A DNA stretch of 6,629 nt from JBAUHN01 sp049680295 (GTDB taxonomy: Bacteria > Pseudomonadota > Alphaproteobacteria > Rhodobacterales > Rhodobacteraceae): positions 1-6,629 of the forward strand of contig JBAUHN010000255.1 of NCBI GenBank assembly GCA_049680295.1. Direction: 5' to 3'. Position numbers and translations under genes: made by a program. Under the pieces are notes generated by a model. The model saw only the letters and a program-made list of their open reading frames with translations. It searched no databases and had not been told where the DNA came from. This document shows, one piece after another, positions 5,169-6,629 of the stretch. Position 1 is the stretch's first letter. Every line of letters begins with the position of its first letter.

Positions 5169-6629
5169 ATGACCCGCTTGAAGAAAATTGCCCGTCGGAC
5201 GTTTCTGGTTGGCTCGGCGGCGATCGCGGGCGGCGTGGCGTTCGGGGTCTATACGGTGCGTAAACCCCATCCCAATCCATTGCTGGAAACGGCATCCACA
5301 GGTGACGCGGTGTTCAACCCTTGGGTCAAGATCGACGCTGAGGGCATCACATTGATCACGCCGCATGCGGATCTGGGGCAAGGCGCGCAGTCGCTGCAAG
5401 CCGCCTTGATTGCCGAAGAAATGGACATCGAATTTGACCAGTTTACGGCCAGCTACGGCGTGCCAAGCCCGGCATACTACAACACGGCCACTGCGGATGA
5501 TATCGTGCCGTTTCTGTCCACCGACCGCAGCCGCACCGCCAATGCCGCGCGTGGTGTGGTGGGCGCAGTGGTCAAGGTTATGGGCGCGCAGCTGACCGGT
5601 GGATCCAGCACCGTTCCCGACAGTTTTGACAAATTGCGCAAAGCCGGGGCTGTCGCACGCGAGACGTTGAAATTGGCAGCCTCGCTGGAAACTGGTGTGC
5701 CCGTTGCCGACCTGCGCAGCGCAAATGCTACCGTGCAGCTGCCAGACGGGCGGGCCATTCCCTACACTGACCTGGCAGCCATAGCGGGCGATATTGAGCC
5801 CGTTCAAGACGTGACCTTGCGCGACCCCGCCCAGTGGCGCCTGATCGGAAAGCCGATGCAGCGCCTTGATATCGTAGCGAAATCTACCGGAACGCTGGAT
5901 TACGGGATTGATCTGAAGATTGACGGCATGCTGCATGCTTCGGTCACCTGCAATCCACGCAAAGGCGGCGCGATGAATGAGTTTGATGCAAGTGCTGCCG
6001 AAGGCATGCGCGGTGTGAAAAAGATCGTCCCTGTCAAAAATGGTGTGGCCGTGGTCGCCGATAACACCTGGCGCGCGTTTCAGGCGGCCGAGAAAATAGT
6101 CTTTGACTGGGGGCCAGCACCCTATCCCGCAGAACAGGCAGCGCATTGGGATGAGGTGGGAAAATCCTTTACCGATGACCGCCTGGACAAGGAATGGCGC
6201 AACGACGGAGATGTGGAAGCCGCCTTGGCAGCAACCGACGTCATCGCGTCCGAATACCGCGCGCCTTATGTGGCCCATCAACCGCTTGAACCCTTGTCTG
6301 CAATCGTAAAAGTGACCGACAAACAGGCCGATATCTGGGCGGCACATCAACTGCCGCGTTTCGTGGAACAACGTGTCGCGGATATGACCGGGCTGGATGT
6401 GGACAATGTCCATCTGCACAACCAATTCGTCGGCGGCAGTTTTGGCCACCGGCTGGAGTTTGAAAACATCGACAAAGCCACCGAAGTAGCAATGCAGATG
6501 AAGGACACGCCGATCAAGCTGACCTTTCGCCGAGAAGAGGATTTCGCGCAGGATTTCACCCGTCAGATTGGGATGAGCCGGGCACGTGGCAGTGTCAAAA
6601 ACGGGCAGGTATCAGCCTATGATCTAAAC
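5169..6629 (+). CDS. Molybdopterin-binding large subunit, xanthine oxidase family (IorB-like), 3' end missing
   Basis: The frame is open from ATG 5169 to the window edge, giving 487 codons of a protein family usually about 730-780 residues long, so roughly a third is missing. It should bind the molybdenum-cytosine-dinucleotide or related cofactor and hydroxylate an aldehyde or N-heterocycle, passing electrons to the small subunit just upstream. Residues 5-30 form a twin-arginine signal: basic start, ARRTFLVG (R9-R10), then an Ala/Gly-rich hydrophobic stretch, which indicates folded export to the periplasm. Cofactor-domain signatures include DLGQGAQSLQAALIAEEMD (68-86), the AHQPLEP segment (369-375), and VGGSFGHRLE (421-430), followed by FRREEDFAQDF (453-463). 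In relatives I recall, the last motif reads GGxFGRRLE, so H427 replaces a common Arg. A modest GGGG lies 9 nt before the start, and the 4-nt spacer to the previous gene indicates co-transcription. Maturation factors or a cytochrome partner would lie beyond the window. Confidence 0.93.
   Translation, partial: MTRLKKIARRTFLVGSAAIAGGVAFGVYTVRKPHPNPLLETASTGDAVFNPWVKIDAEGITLITPHADLGQGAQSLQAALIAEEMDIEFDQFTASYGVPSPAYYNTATADDIVPFLSTDRSRTANAARGVVGAVVKVMGAQLTGGSSTVPDSFDKLRKAGAVARETLKLAASLETGVPVADLRSANATVQLPDGRAIPYTDLAAIAGDIEPVQDVTLRDPAQWRLIGKPMQRLDIVAKSTGTLDYGIDLKIDGMLHASVTCNPRKGGAMNEFDASAAEGMRGVKKIVPVKNGVAVVADNTWRAFQAAEKIVFDWGPAPYPAEQAAHWDEVGKSFTDDRLDKEWRNDGDVEAALAATDVIASEYRAPYVAHQPLEPLSAIVKVTDKQADIWAAHQLPRFVEQRVADMTGLDVDNVHLHNQFVGGSFGHRLEFENIDKATEVAMQMKDTPIKLTFRREEDFAQDFTRQIGMSRARGSVKNGQVSAYDLN

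Noticed and set aside
5013..6449. 478-residue open frame on the minus strand opposite both molybdenum hydroxylase genes
   Set aside because: It lies fully antisense to two well-supported genes with clear motifs. Its product is rich in His, Cys, Arg and Gly with no recognisable domain, as expected for a chance frame opposite GC-rich coding DNA.

Overview
The window is about 6.6 kb of GC-rich bacterial DNA. It reads as an ordinary, tightly packed chromosome segment of an alphaproteobacterium, most likely Rhodobacteraceae (Roseobacter group). This rests on protein style: an RbfA N-terminus with GPSQRQLRVG, a 271-residue DapB, and a Tat-exported IorB-like protein that resembles roseobacter homologues as I remember them. 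No database search was possible. I see no mobile element, CRISPR array, rRNA or tRNA.

Layout. Positions 1-59 (minus strand) hold the first 20 codons of rbfA, a 30S ribosome maturation factor, cut by the window edge. It is divergent from dapB (150-965, plus), the lysine/meso-diaminopimelate pathway reductase. The roughly 90 bp between them must hold any promoters for the pair. The dapB stop codon directly abuts the stop codon of a convergent gene.

Positions 966-4535 carry a three-gene minus-strand cluster. In transcription order these are a YmdB-type metallophosphoesterase (4535-3723), an EamA/DMT-family transporter (3715-2789) and an SLC13-type permease with two internal RCK_C (TrkA-C) domains (2744-966). 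Spacers of 7 and 44 nt suggest an operon. The 44-nt spacer and its edges contain two short perfect inverted repeats, one across the eamA stop codon and one overlapping the permease Shine-Dalgarno sequence.

A 170-bp divergent intergenic region (4536-4705) separates this cluster from a plus-strand molybdenum hydroxylase operon. Its small 2Fe-2S subunit (4706-5164, IorA-like) is followed after 4 nt by a large molybdopterin-binding subunit (5169 to the window edge, IorB-like). The large subunit has a twin-arginine signal; the small one does not. This fits a periplasmic two-subunit aldehyde or N-heterocycle oxidoreductase in which the small subunit is co-exported with the large one. The substrate cannot be read from the sequence.

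Overall the genes are recognisable family members. The points worth checking are local: the paired inverted repeats, an Arg-to-His change in a conserved IorB motif, an Asn-to-Asp change in the YmdB metal site, and the zero-gap convergence of dapB with the permease gene. I found no convincing undescribed system.
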